Shown: positions 1 to 5,568, counted from the stretch's first letter. The stretch: DNA of 9,939 nucleotides from Anaerolineales bacterium UBA6131 (GCA_002435875.1 DIVN01000261.1:1-9939); one strand, 5' to 3'. Numbers and translations: made by a program. The notes: generated from the sequence alone by a model not told the origin.

Positions 1-132
1 AGCCAGACGGAGCTTGGTTGTTATTGCACCGGCTTCTTTAGCCCCCTCCAGCACCCGATCTACCAGCAAATCGGTATTCCCCCCGCGGCGAGGACTACCC
101 ACAATCCCGAGCACACGAATCTGCAGGTTCAT
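1..132 (-). CDS. NADPH-dependent FMN reductase / iron-sulfur flavoprotein, N-terminal fragment
   Basis: The first 44 codons of a minus-strand gene run off the left edge of the window. The translation begins MNLQIRVLGIVGSPRRGGNT and continues into DLLVDRVLEGAKEAGA. This is the N-terminal strand, GSPRxGGNT phosphate-binding loop and first helix of the flavodoxin-like NADPH-dependent FMN reductase family (PF03358), which holds FMN and moves electrons in the cytoplasm. The start is ATG at 132-130, with a GGAGG Shine-Dalgarno (complement of 143-147) 10 nt upstream. The remainder is outside the window, so I cannot tell whether it has the CxxCxxC cluster motif of archaeal/anaerobe iron-sulfur flavoproteins. 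It is divergent from the Crp/Fnr gene, separated by about 410 bp. Confidence 0.85.
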   Translation of the reverse strand, partial: MNLQIRVLGIVGSPRRGGNTDLLVDRVLEGAKEAGAITTKLRLA

Positions 133-504
133 GGACGTTGTGCCTCCACTAGCTCGATCGCCTCCGTCACGGCGGCCAAACAACCGGCTGGGCGACCATT
201 GGACCAAGCACGTAGCTAACCGGTGATGATCTTGTTCAGCTATCGTTACTCATATACCCCAGTGCCATGGAAACTGTCACTGGCTGGCTCAGCCCCTGCG
301 GTTGAGCATCACGAGAGGGGAGCGCCCAAGGGGCGCCTTTCGCAAGTCCTCTATGCACCGCGCGCCCTATTTACCCACCTCTCGATGTTGATTTTAGAGT
401 GCTGCAGCGCGAAGGTCAAGCGCTCCGTCTCGCGGTTGCGTCTCGGCGTAGACTCCTCGCGAGTCGGCGCACGTATACAGCGCGGGCGCATTCTCATCGC
501 GGCA
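133..504. other. Long divergent intergenic region, no supported gene
   Basis: Between the FMN reductase start and the Crp/Fnr promoter I see no convincing coding region. The open frames across it are rich in Arg, Ser and Pro, match no family I recognise, and have no ribosome binding site. Two short inverted repeats are visible: gcgccc/gggcgc at 322-327 and 331-336 with a 3-nt loop, and gactc/gagtc at 451-455 and 461-465. Neither is followed by a T-run. The region probably holds the promoter of the minus-strand flavoprotein gene and perhaps an upstream regulatory region for the regulator, but I could not define a promoter for the flavoprotein gene. Confidence 0.5.
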
Positions 505-518
505 AGTGTTTGCACACT
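505..518. promoter_or_regulatory. Candidate operator in the Crp/Fnr gene promoter
   Basis: AGTGT-TTGC-ACACT is a perfect inverted repeat with 5-bp arms and a 4-bp spacer, the geometry of Crp/Fnr-family sites. It overlaps the predicted -35 hexamer (510-515), with its centre about 33.5 bp upstream of the predicted transcription start. That position would fit repression, for example autoregulation, better than activation. The half-sites differ from the palindrome in front of the ferredoxin cluster, so a different regulator, or chance, is possible. Confidence 0.35.
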
Positions 519-538
519 GCACCCTGGCACAATAGAAT
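510..538 (+). promoter_or_regulatory. Leaderless-type promoter of the Crp/Fnr gene
   Basis: TTGCAC (510-515), a 17-bp spacer, then TAGAAT (533-538, 5 of 6 to the -10 consensus). Only 6 nt separate the -10 element from the ATG at 545, which puts the expected transcription start on or next to the A of the start codon. There is no Shine-Dalgarno sequence before this ATG, consistent with a leaderless mRNA. Confidence 0.55.
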
Positions 539-544
539 CAATGC

Positions 545-1210
545 ATGCTTTTGGTTCAGGATCTGGTGCGTGAGATCGCCTTGTTTTCCGCTCTGAGCAG
601 CGCCACGCAGGAGCGGGTCGCCGCGGCATGTGTGCAACAGCGCTATGCCCGTGGTCAGCTGATCATCCTCGCGGGTGAGCCTATCCTCGCCGCGTACTTT
701 GTGAGCCGGGGTGAGGTGCGGGCCTACCGTCTTTCCCCCAGCGGCCGCCAGCAGGTGCTTGCGCAGCTAGGGCCTGGTGAAGGCTTCAACCTGGTCCCTG
801 TTTTCCAGGAGGCTGGCCTCAATCATGCTACCGTAGAGGCCGTTGGCGACGCGCTTGTTCTGTCGCTTCCGCACGAGCGCCTGATCGGTCTAGTTCAGGA
901 GTGCCCGGATTTGGCTCTTGCGCTGCTCACGGAGTTTGCGGACAAGCTTGACCACCTGACCAATCTCGTCGAGGACCTGGCGCTGCGCACTGTGCGGGTG
1001 CGTCTGTCCCGCTTCTTGCTCGAGCAAGCCGGCGAGGGCAAGGTTGCTCACGGCTGGACACAAGATGAGATCGCCGCGCACCTGGGTACGGTCCGAGACA
1101 TGGTCGGACGCACCCTGCGCAGCTTTGCTGACGCGGGTCTCTTGCGTCTGGACCGTCAGCGCATCGTTCTGATAGACCGCGAAGGGCTCCAGGCTGAGGC
1201 TGAAGCGTAG
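545..1210 (+). CDS. Crp/Fnr-family transcriptional regulator
   Basis: A 221-residue protein with normal Crp/Fnr architecture: an N-terminal cNMP-binding-type beta-barrel (about 10-115, starting at LFSALSSATQERVAA), a long dimerisation helix (about 120-148), and a C-terminal winged helix-turn-helix (about 150-212). The recognition helix contains TVRDMVGRTLRSF (182-194). Arg184 and Arg189 match the DNA-contacting arginines of E. coli CRP, but Asp185 stands where CRP and FNR have Glu. The phosphate-binding-cassette Glu and Arg needed for cAMP are replaced (GFNLVPV and GLNHATV), so cAMP is unlikely to be the ligand. Only two Cys occur (29 and 120), with no FNR-type N-terminal cluster motif, so an Fnr-like [4Fe-4S] is also unlikely. 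Its position beside ferredoxins and hcp suggests an HcpR-like redox or NO responder (inference). Start chosen at ATG 545 because family members begin about 10 residues before this LFSxL motif. Confidence 0.9.
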   Translation: MLLVQDLVREIALFSALSSATQERVAAACVQQRYARGQLIILAGEPILAAYFVSRGEVRAYRLSPSGRQQVLAQLGPGEGFNLVPVFQEAGLNHATVEAVGDALVLSLPHERLIGLVQECPDLALALLTEFADKLDHLTNLVEDLALRTVRVRLSRFLLEQAGEGKVAHGWTQDEIAAHLGTVRDMVGRTLRSFADAGLLRLDRQRIVLIDREGLQAEAEA

Positions 1211-1229
1211 CTTGGCCCGCTGCTGACAA

Positions 1230-1251
1230 CCGACCGCACGACTGTGGTCGG
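1230..1251 (+). terminator. Terminator-like hairpin after the Crp/Fnr gene
   Basis: CCGACCGCA (1230-1238) pairs with TGTGGTCGG (1243-1251), giving 9 bp including one G-U and a CGAC tetraloop, 20 nt after the stop codon. No T-run follows. It probably insulates the regulator from the ferredoxin promoter just downstream. Confidence 0.5.
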
Positions 1252-1285
1252 CCATCTCACTACAGACCCCCGAACTTGGTGCCAA

Positions 1286-1301
1286 TACGACATTTGTCGT
1301 A
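1286..1301. promoter_or_regulatory. Crp/Fnr-type operator of the ferredoxin-hcp cluster
   Basis: TACGACATTTGTCGTA is a perfect 16-bp palindrome (7-bp arms around TT), equivalent to TACGAC-N4-GTCGTA. Its centre at 1293.5 lies about 41.5 bp upstream of the transcription start predicted from the -10 element at 1323-1328. That is the class II activator position for Crp/Fnr proteins, overlapping the -35 element. The obvious candidate binder is the regulator encoded at 545-1210. The sequence differs from the E. coli CRP and FNR consensus sites. Confidence 0.65.
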
Positions 1302-1328
1302 GACGGCCTGTGCAGCTTACCGTATCAT
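1300..1328 (+). promoter_or_regulatory. Promoter of the ferredoxin-hcp cluster
   Basis: TAGACG (1300-1305, 4 of 6 to consensus), a 17-bp spacer and TATCAT (1323-1328, 5 of 6). The -35 is poor and overlaps the right end of the 1286-1301 palindrome, as expected for an activator-dependent promoter. Predicted start about 1335, giving a leader of about 15 nt that includes the GAGGTG ribosome binding site. TATC at 1323 and GATA at 1335-1338 also form an imperfect inverted repeat around the -10. Confidence 0.55.
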
Positions 1329-1349
1329 AGGTACGATAGAGGTGTTGTC

Positions 1350-1664
1350 GTGTCGTCTACCGAGGTTGCTCGACCCACAATTGACCTGCAACGGTGCACT
1401 GGCTGTGGCAACTGCGTTGACGCCTGTCCAGCAAGTGCCCTGTCAATGGCGCCTACGGGGCCAGCCTTCGTCGAGCCATTGCGTTGCACGTACTGCGCCG
1501 ACTGTGAGACGGTCTGTCCCGCAGGGGCGATCCGCTGTGAGTTTTGGGTGGTGTGGGCTCATGAATCGCGGGACGCGAAGATTCCAGATAGCGATCGAAC
1601 GGAAGAGCGCAGCGCCTCCGTCATACGGACTCGTGCTTATGGAGGACGACCACATCAGAGCTGA
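1350..1664 (+). CDS. 2[4Fe-4S] dicluster ferredoxin
   Basis: A 104-residue protein with two complete C-x2-C-x2-C-x3-C-P motifs: C16, C19, C22, C26 (CTGCGNCVDACP) and C46, C49, C52, C56 (CTYCADCETVCP). It should carry two low-potential [4Fe-4S] clusters and act as a soluble electron carrier. After the second motif there is one extra Cys (63) and a roughly 40-residue polar tail with no recognisable domain. The start is GTG at 1350, chosen because GAGGTG lies 5 nt upstream and the first motif follows at the usual distance. It is the first gene of the cluster, 16 nt before the next. The likely role is electron supply to the downstream Hcp (inference from context; ferredoxins often neighbour hcp in anaerobes). 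Confidence 0.85.
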   Translation: MSSTEVARPTIDLQRCTGCGNCVDACPASALSMAPTGPAFVEPLRCTYCADCETVCPAGAIRCEFWVVWAHESRDAKIPDSDRTEERSASVIRTRAYGGRPHQS

Positions 1665-1680
1665 GGAATGGAGAGAAAGC

Positions 1681-2058
1681 ATGGTAAAGAGGCAGATTGT
1701 CAAGATCGACGAGGAGCTCTGCAACGGATGTGGCGCTTGTGTCACCCCGTGTGCTGAGGGCGCTATCACCCTGGTGAATGGCAAGGCCCGGGTGAAGAAT
1801 GAAGCATTGTGCGATGGGGCGGGATTCTGTCTAGGCGTCTGCCCGACGGGCGGGCTGACCATCGAAGTGCGTGATGCCCCGCAATTTGACGAGCACCTGG
1901 CTACAGAGCAGTCCAGTGCTCCCGAACCAGTGTACATGGCGCAGACCTGCTATCGCTGTGGCGTGGGTGAAGATGAGGCGCATCTATTGCCAACGCGGTT
2001 TCAGGGACGCAGTCTGTGGGTTTGTACCCGCTGTCTTCCTGCCCTAATCCATGGATGA
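1681..2058 (+). CDS. 4Fe-4S ferredoxin-domain protein with C-terminal zinc-ribbon-like motif
   Basis: A 125-residue protein. The first half is ferredoxin-like: C14, C17, C20, C24 form a full [4Fe-4S] site. The second site, C44-x5-C50-x3-C54-P, lacks one Cys, with Ala47 at the second position, so it would make a [3Fe-4S] or a site-differentiated cluster. The C-terminal quarter has CYRC (90-93) and CTRC (115-118) about 20 residues apart, a zinc-ribbon or rubredoxin-like knuckle pair, ending LPALIHG. I recall similar proteins beside hcp genes in anaerobes. The start is ATG 1681 with GGAGAG 5 nt upstream. An in-frame ATG at 1639 would add 14 residues and overlap the previous gene. The likely role is an electron-transfer or cluster partner of Hcp (inference). 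Confidence 0.85.
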   Translation: MVKRQIVKIDEELCNGCGACVTPCAEGAITLVNGKARVKNEALCDGAGFCLGVCPTGGLTIEVRDAPQFDEHLATEQSSAPEPVYMAQTCYRCGVGEDEAHLLPTRFQGRSLWVCTRCLPALIHG

Positions 2059-2151
2059 GGCATGGCGCCCGCTTGAGCCGTTGGTGTGCGCGGGCAAAGC
2101 ATCCTAGACGCGGTGATCGATGCGCTGCGCCAGGACCGGATACTCCCATGA
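2051..2151 (+). other. Possible frameshifted or vestigial small ORF between ferredoxin-like and methyltransferase genes
   Basis: ATG 2051 overlaps the preceding stop codon and opens MDEAWRPLEPLVCAGKAS before a stop at about 2105. In the next frame a fragment SILDAVIDALRQDRILP runs to a TGA at 2149-2151, which overlaps the methyltransferase ATG (ATGA). Joined by one frame change these would be a roughly 34-residue protein coupled at both ends. It may be a decayed small gene, a sequencing indel, or just non-coding spacer. No family is recognisable. Confidence 0.2.
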
Positions 2152-2960
2152 GTGACAAAACGGACATGTATGAAGAGCTCAGCGCCGACTATGATCGCTT
2201 TGTCAACTGGTCGGCTCGGCTGCCTGCCGAGCTGCCCTTCCTGCAGCGGCAACTCGCCCAGGTCGCGGCGCATCGTGTGCTCGACGCCGCCTGCGGGACA
2301 GGCCAACATGCCATCGCCCTGGCCAACCTTGGCTACGAGTTGGTTGGCACGGACCTCAGCCCCCGCATGATCGAGCAAGCCAATCGCAATGCCAGGGCTG
2401 CTGGAGCCGCGGTGCGCTTTGAACAGGCGGGCTTGGGCCACTTGGCCGCCGTGCTTGAGCCTGGCTTTGATGCCATCCTCTGCCTTGGCAACTCACTGCC
2501 GCACCTGCTGTCGCCGGCGGAGCTCACGGAGGCGCTGGCAGACTTTGCGCACCTTCTGCGCCGCGGCGGCTTACTCGTGATTCAGAACCGCAACTTTGAC
2601 CGCATTCTTGCGCAGCAGGAGCGCTGGATGGAGCCACAGGCGCATCGCGAGGGCAACAAAGAGTGGCTTTTCCTGCGCTTTTACGATTTCTTACCCAGCG
2701 GACTGCTGCAGTTTCAGATGGTGACCCTGTATCGCGAAGAAGCGCATCCCTGGTTACAGAGGGTCTCGAGCGCCCCTCTGTGGCCGCAGCGACGGTTGAC
2801 GCTGCAGAGTGCTCTGCACGAGGCTGGCTTCAGCAACATCTCGTGTTTCGGAGATCTCTCGGGAGCAGTATTCGACGCAGAGGACAGTCCTAACCTGGTG
2901 CTCTGTGCTCTAACAGCAGATGGCGTAGGCAATTCTCAGCCTGGACAGGCAGCGATCTAG
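2148..2960 (+). CDS. Class I SAM-dependent methyltransferase
   Basis: A 270-residue protein with the class I Rossmann methyltransferase fold. Motif I is VLDAACGTGQHAIALA (44-59), the acidic ribose-binding residue is Asp69 in LVGTDLS, and the motif IV region is FDAILCLGNSLPHL (107-120). The GNSLPHL segment and the N-terminal MYEELSADYDRFVNW resemble glycine/sarcosine N-methyltransferase-like and type-11 families, but the substrate cannot be read from sequence. The start is ATG 2148 (MSDKTD). ATG at 2166 is an alternative. No strong Shine-Dalgarno is seen, and the ATGA overlap with an upstream reading frame may allow coupled translation. It lies 11 nt before the DUF166 gene, so the two are almost certainly co-transcribed. 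Its place between ferredoxin genes and hcp has no textbook explanation. Confidence 0.85.
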   Translation: MSDKTDMYEELSADYDRFVNWSARLPAELPFLQRQLAQVAAHRVLDAACGTGQHAIALANLGYELVGTDLSPRMIEQANRNARAAGAAVRFEQAGLGHLAAVLEPGFDAILCLGNSLPHLLSPAELTEALADFAHLLRRGGLLVIQNRNFDRILAQQERWMEPQAHREGNKEWLFLRFYDFLPSGLLQFQMVTLYREEAHPWLQRVSSAPLWPQRRLTLQSALHEAGFSNISCFGDLSGAVFDAEDSPNLVLCALTADGVGNSQPGQAAI

Positions 2961-2971
2961 TGGAGGCAGCA

Positions 2972-3742
2972 ATGAAAATGCGTATCCTGGCGATTGTATC
3001 TGGCGAGTATGGACAGCGCCATGTAGCGAACATGCACGCCTTTGGTTCACCGGACTGGCAGATAGAGGTATGGCAGGCGCCCGCGGCTCTGCCTGCCATC
3101 ATTGACTACCCCGAGGATTTTCTGCCAGACACACTGCCGCCTGCTGACCTTATCTTGTCATTTGGCGAGCAGGCAGGCATTGCGGAGCTGCTGCCAGAGA
3201 TCGCTCAGATGACTGGAGCCAAGGCGGTCCTTGCGCCGATCGATCGCGAGGAATGGCTGCCGCGGGGCCTGGCAAGACAGCTGCACGGCTGGCTTGCGGC
3301 CAAAGGCGTCGCGTGCGTGACACCAAAACCGCTCTGCACACTGACTGAGGACCACTACAACTTCAGGCAGAACGCCCAAGAGTACTCAGAGCCTCACATT
3401 GCCGAAGTGGCACGCTGGTTTGGCAAACCCACGCTCTCCATAGACGTGGACCCCAAATCACGAGAGATCCGCCAAGTGCGCGTGTTGCGGGATGCATTCT
3501 GCGGCTGCGCACAGCACGTGGCCGCGGGATTGGTCGGGCTGTCGGCAGATGACGCAGAAGAGAAGGCGGGCCTGCTGCATCATCATTATCCGTGCCTCGC
3601 GAGCATGGGCATTGATTCGGAGCTTGGCGATACGCTAATGCATGTCTCCGGCAACATCCTCAAGAACGAAGTAGGTGAACAAGTCAAGCCCTATCGTCAG
3701 GTCACATACCTGGTTCCAGGAGCAAAGAGTGAGGATGTTTAG
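2972..3742 (+). CDS. DUF166-family protein (PF02593)
   Basis: A 256-residue protein matching my recollection of the DUF166 family, found mainly in methanogens and some anaerobic bacteria and sometimes loosely labelled a putative thymidylate synthase. I do not endorse that function. It has an N-terminal Rossmann-like strand (RILAIVSGEYGQRHV) and LILSFGEQAGIAELLPEI near 60-77. The conserved C-terminal part carries CGCAQH (C177, C179, H182) and HHHYPCLASM (H203-H205, C208), which could together bind a metal or an Fe-S cluster. The start is ATG 2972, because GGAGG (2962-2966) lies 5 nt upstream. GTG 2960 and ATG 2978 are in-frame alternatives. It follows the methyltransferase by 11 nt and precedes hcp by 119 nt. 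The context suggests an anaerobic redox or methyl-transfer role (inference). Confidence 0.8.
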   Translation: MKMRILAIVSGEYGQRHVANMHAFGSPDWQIEVWQAPAALPAIIDYPEDFLPDTLPPADLILSFGEQAGIAELLPEIAQMTGAKAVLAPIDREEWLPRGLARQLHGWLAAKGVACVTPKPLCTLTEDHYNFRQNAQEYSEPHIAEVARWFGKPTLSIDVDPKSREIRQVRVLRDAFCGCAQHVAAGLVGLSADDAEEKAGLLHHHYPCLASMGIDSELGDTLMHVSGNILKNEVGEQVKPYRQVTYLVPGAKSEDV

Positions 3743-3745
3743 GCG

Positions 3746-3765
3746 CGTGCTCGCTGCGAGCTACG
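3746..3765 (+). other. Intercistronic stem-loop between DUF166 gene and hcp
   Basis: CGT-GCTCG, a CTG loop, then CGAGC-(T)-ACG forms a stem of 8 bp with one bulged T, immediately after the DUF166 stop codon. No T-run follows. It may be a partial terminator, an attenuator or an mRNA-stabilising processing hairpin, letting hcp be expressed at a different level. I could not identify a clear separate promoter in the rest of the 119-nt gap; the A/T-rich stretch at 3835-3849 is the only candidate. Confidence 0.35.
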
Positions 3766-3861
3766 TGCTGCCCGCATAATCCTGCCAGGAGAGCGACGAC
3801 ACAGCCGCGAAGCACGGGCTAAGGCGACGGCCAGTAGATAAACATAACTAGGAGAAGAGCC

Positions 3862-5514
3862 ATGGAAATGTTCTGTTTTCAGTGTCAGGAGACAGCCAAG
3901 AACAAGGGCTGCACCATTCGTGGCGTGTGTGGCAAGGAGCCAGACGTCGCTGCACTGCAAGATTTGGTGATCTGGCTGCTCAAAGGGCTGTCTTTCTTGG
4001 CTGTTGAGTCGCGCGCACAAGGCGTGACGCGGTCCGAGGCGGATGAGCTCATTGCCGAGGCCTTGTTCACCACCATCACCAATGCGAACTTTGATGCGCA
4101 GCGTTTTGTTGCGCTTGTGCACAGGGCAATAGAGGAGCGCGATAGTCTGCGAGCGAGCCTGCCAGGACCGGTGAGGAACGCGCCTCCTGAGTGTGCCGTG
4201 TGGCGGCCGGAACGAGGCGATGCGGACGAGCTCATTGCCAAGGGCAAGGCAGTTGGCGTTATGGCTGATGCCTCTCTGGATGAGGACAGGCGCTCTTTGC
4301 AGCAGCTCCTCACTTACGGGCTTAAGGGTATGGCGGCATACATACATCACGCCTACATGTTGGGCTACCGTAAAGATGAGCTTCTTCAGTATCTCGAAGA
4401 TGGGCTTCTTGCCACATTGAACGAATCACTTTCCGTCTCGGACCTTGTGGGTGAGGTGCTGCGCTGCGGCGAAATGGGCGTGCTGGCTATGGCTTTTCTG
4501 GATCAGGCCAATACTGGCCGCTTCGGCGATCCTGAACCCACCCAGGTGAACATCGGCGTGCGACCCGGACCTGGGATTCTGGTGAGCGGCCACGACCTGC
4601 GTGACCTGGAAGAGCTGCTGATCCAGACAGAAGGCAAAGGCGTCAACGTCTACACACATGGAGAGATGCTACCTGCAAACTCATACCCTGCCCTCAAAAA
4701 GTATCCTCATCTCATTGGCAACTACGGAAGATCGTGGTGGCGCCAGCAGGACGAGTTCGAAAAGTTCGGAGGGGCGATCCTGATGACCACCAACTGCATT
4801 GTCAAGCCGCGTGACAGCTACAAGGACCGCATCTTCACCACTGGTGCGGCCGGTTGGCCTGGTGTGCAGCACATCGCTGACCGCGTGGTAGGCCAGCAAA
4901 AGGACTTTGCGCCGGTCATCGCGAAAGCCCTGGCGTCACCAGAACCCGAGCCATTGGAGCAAGGTACCATTCCGGGAGGCTTTGCTCACACGGCGATCCT
5001 CAGCGTTGCTGACCAGGTGGTGGCGGCGATCAAGAGCGGGGCGATCAAGCGCTTTGTCGTTATGGCCGGGTGTGATGGAAGACACAAAGAGCGCGAGTAC
5101 TTCACAGAGGTCGCCAAGGCTTTGCCGGAGGATTCTGTGATCCTCACTGCTGGCTGTGCCAAATATCGCTACAACAAGCTCAACCTCGGTGAGATCGGCG
5201 GTATTCCGCGTATTCTGGATGCCGGTCAGTGCAACGACTCGTATTCCCTGGTGGTTATCGCGCTCAAACTGGCCGAAGTCTTCGGTGTGAAGAGCGTGAA
5301 CGATCTGCCAATCGCCTACGATATCGGCTGGTACGAGCAGAAGGCCGTCATCGTCCTGTTGGCCTTGCTTTCACTGGGCGTCAAGGACATACGGCTCGGC
5401 CCGACCCTGCCGGCGTTTCTCTCCCCCAATGTGGTCAAGGTGCTCGTCGACAAGTTCAGCCTGCAGCCCATCACGACTGTGGAGGAGGACGTCGCGGCCA
5501 TCGTTGCGGCCTAG
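3862..5514 (+). CDS. hcp: Hybrid cluster protein (hydroxylamine reductase / NO reductase Hcp)
   Basis: A full-length 550-residue Hcp. The N-terminal [4Fe-4S] motif is C5-x2-C8-x8-C17-x5-C23, the Desulfovibrio type rather than the E. coli type. All ligands of the hybrid [4Fe-2O-2S] cluster are present by comparison with D. vulgaris Hcp: His244 (SGHD), Glu268 (HGEMLP), Cys312 (TTNC), Cys404 (MAGC, the persulfide Cys), Cys432 (TAGC), Cys457 (AGQC) and Glu492 (GWYEQK), with Lys494 nearby. The family reduces NO to N2O and also hydroxylamine, and protects anaerobes against nitrosative stress in the cytoplasm. The start is ATG 3862 with AGGAG (3850-3854) 7 nt upstream. No hcr reductase gene adjoins it. 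The two ferredoxin-type genes upstream are the probable electron donors, and the Crp/Fnr gene the probable regulator. Confidence 0.97.
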   Translation: MEMFCFQCQETAKNKGCTIRGVCGKEPDVAALQDLVIWLLKGLSFLAVESRAQGVTRSEADELIAEALFTTITNANFDAQRFVALVHRAIEERDSLRASLPGPVRNAPPECAVWRPERGDADELIAKGKAVGVMADASLDEDRRSLQQLLTYGLKGMAAYIHHAYMLGYRKDELLQYLEDGLLATLNESLSVSDLVGEVLRCGEMGVLAMAFLDQANTGRFGDPEPTQVNIGVRPGPGILVSGHDLRDLEELLIQTEGKGVNVYTHGEMLPANSYPALKKYPHLIGNYGRSWWRQQDEFEKFGGAILMTTNCIVKPRDSYKDRIFTTGAAGWPGVQHIADRVVGQQKDFAPVIAKALASPEPEPLEQGTIPGGFAHTAILSVADQVVAAIKSGAIKRFVVMAGCDGRHKEREYFTEVAKALPEDSVILTAGCAKYRYNKLNLGEIGGIPRILDAGQCNDSYSLVVIALKLAEVFGVKSVNDLPIAYDIGWYEQKAVIVLLALLSLGVKDIRLGPTLPAFLSPNVVKVLVDKFSLQPITTVEEDVAAIVAA

Positions 5515-5542
5515 CAGACGACAATCAAGCTTCTTCAGCAAC

Positions 5543-5568
5543 CAGGGGCAGCCAATCGGCTGCCCCTG
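5543..5568 (+). terminator. Strong stem-loop terminator after hcp
   Basis: CAGGGGCAGCC (5543-5553), loop AATC, then GGCTGCCCCTG (5558-5568): a perfect 11-bp GC-rich stem 28 nt after the hcp stop. It is followed by ACCATTATT, not a proper T-run. It marks the end of the ferredoxin-hcp cluster. Confidence 0.75.

Noticed and set aside
223..573. 116-residue plus-strand open frame before the regulator
   Set aside because: It has no ribosome binding site and an unusual composition. It runs through the promoter and into the regulator gene in a different frame.
545..1210. Classification of the regulator as Fnr or as a cAMP receptor
   Set aside because: The N-terminal cysteines of Fnr and the Glu/Arg pair for cAMP binding are both absent.
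1342..1680. Open frame upstream of the second ferredoxin-like gene, giving a 238-residue protein
   Set aside because: It overlaps the clear dicluster ferredoxin in another frame, and its N-terminal part has no ferredoxin character. The Shine-Dalgarno before ATG 1681 marks the real start.
2016..2147. N-terminal extension of the methyltransferase
   Set aside because: It overlaps the end of the preceding gene and is rich in Arg, Cys and Pro, unlike the family. Methyltransferases of this type begin just before the MYEELSADYD segment.
3028..3051. Similarity between MHAFGS in the DUF166 gene and the same string in a frame at 541-558
   Set aside because: The match is six residues, and the second occurrence is in a frame that is not translated. 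It is chance.
3739..4350. 203-residue minus-strand open frame opposite the start of hcp
   Set aside because: It is antisense shadow of hcp and matches no family. Similar shadows at 1443-1937 and 6207-6812 (minus) were dropped for the same reason.
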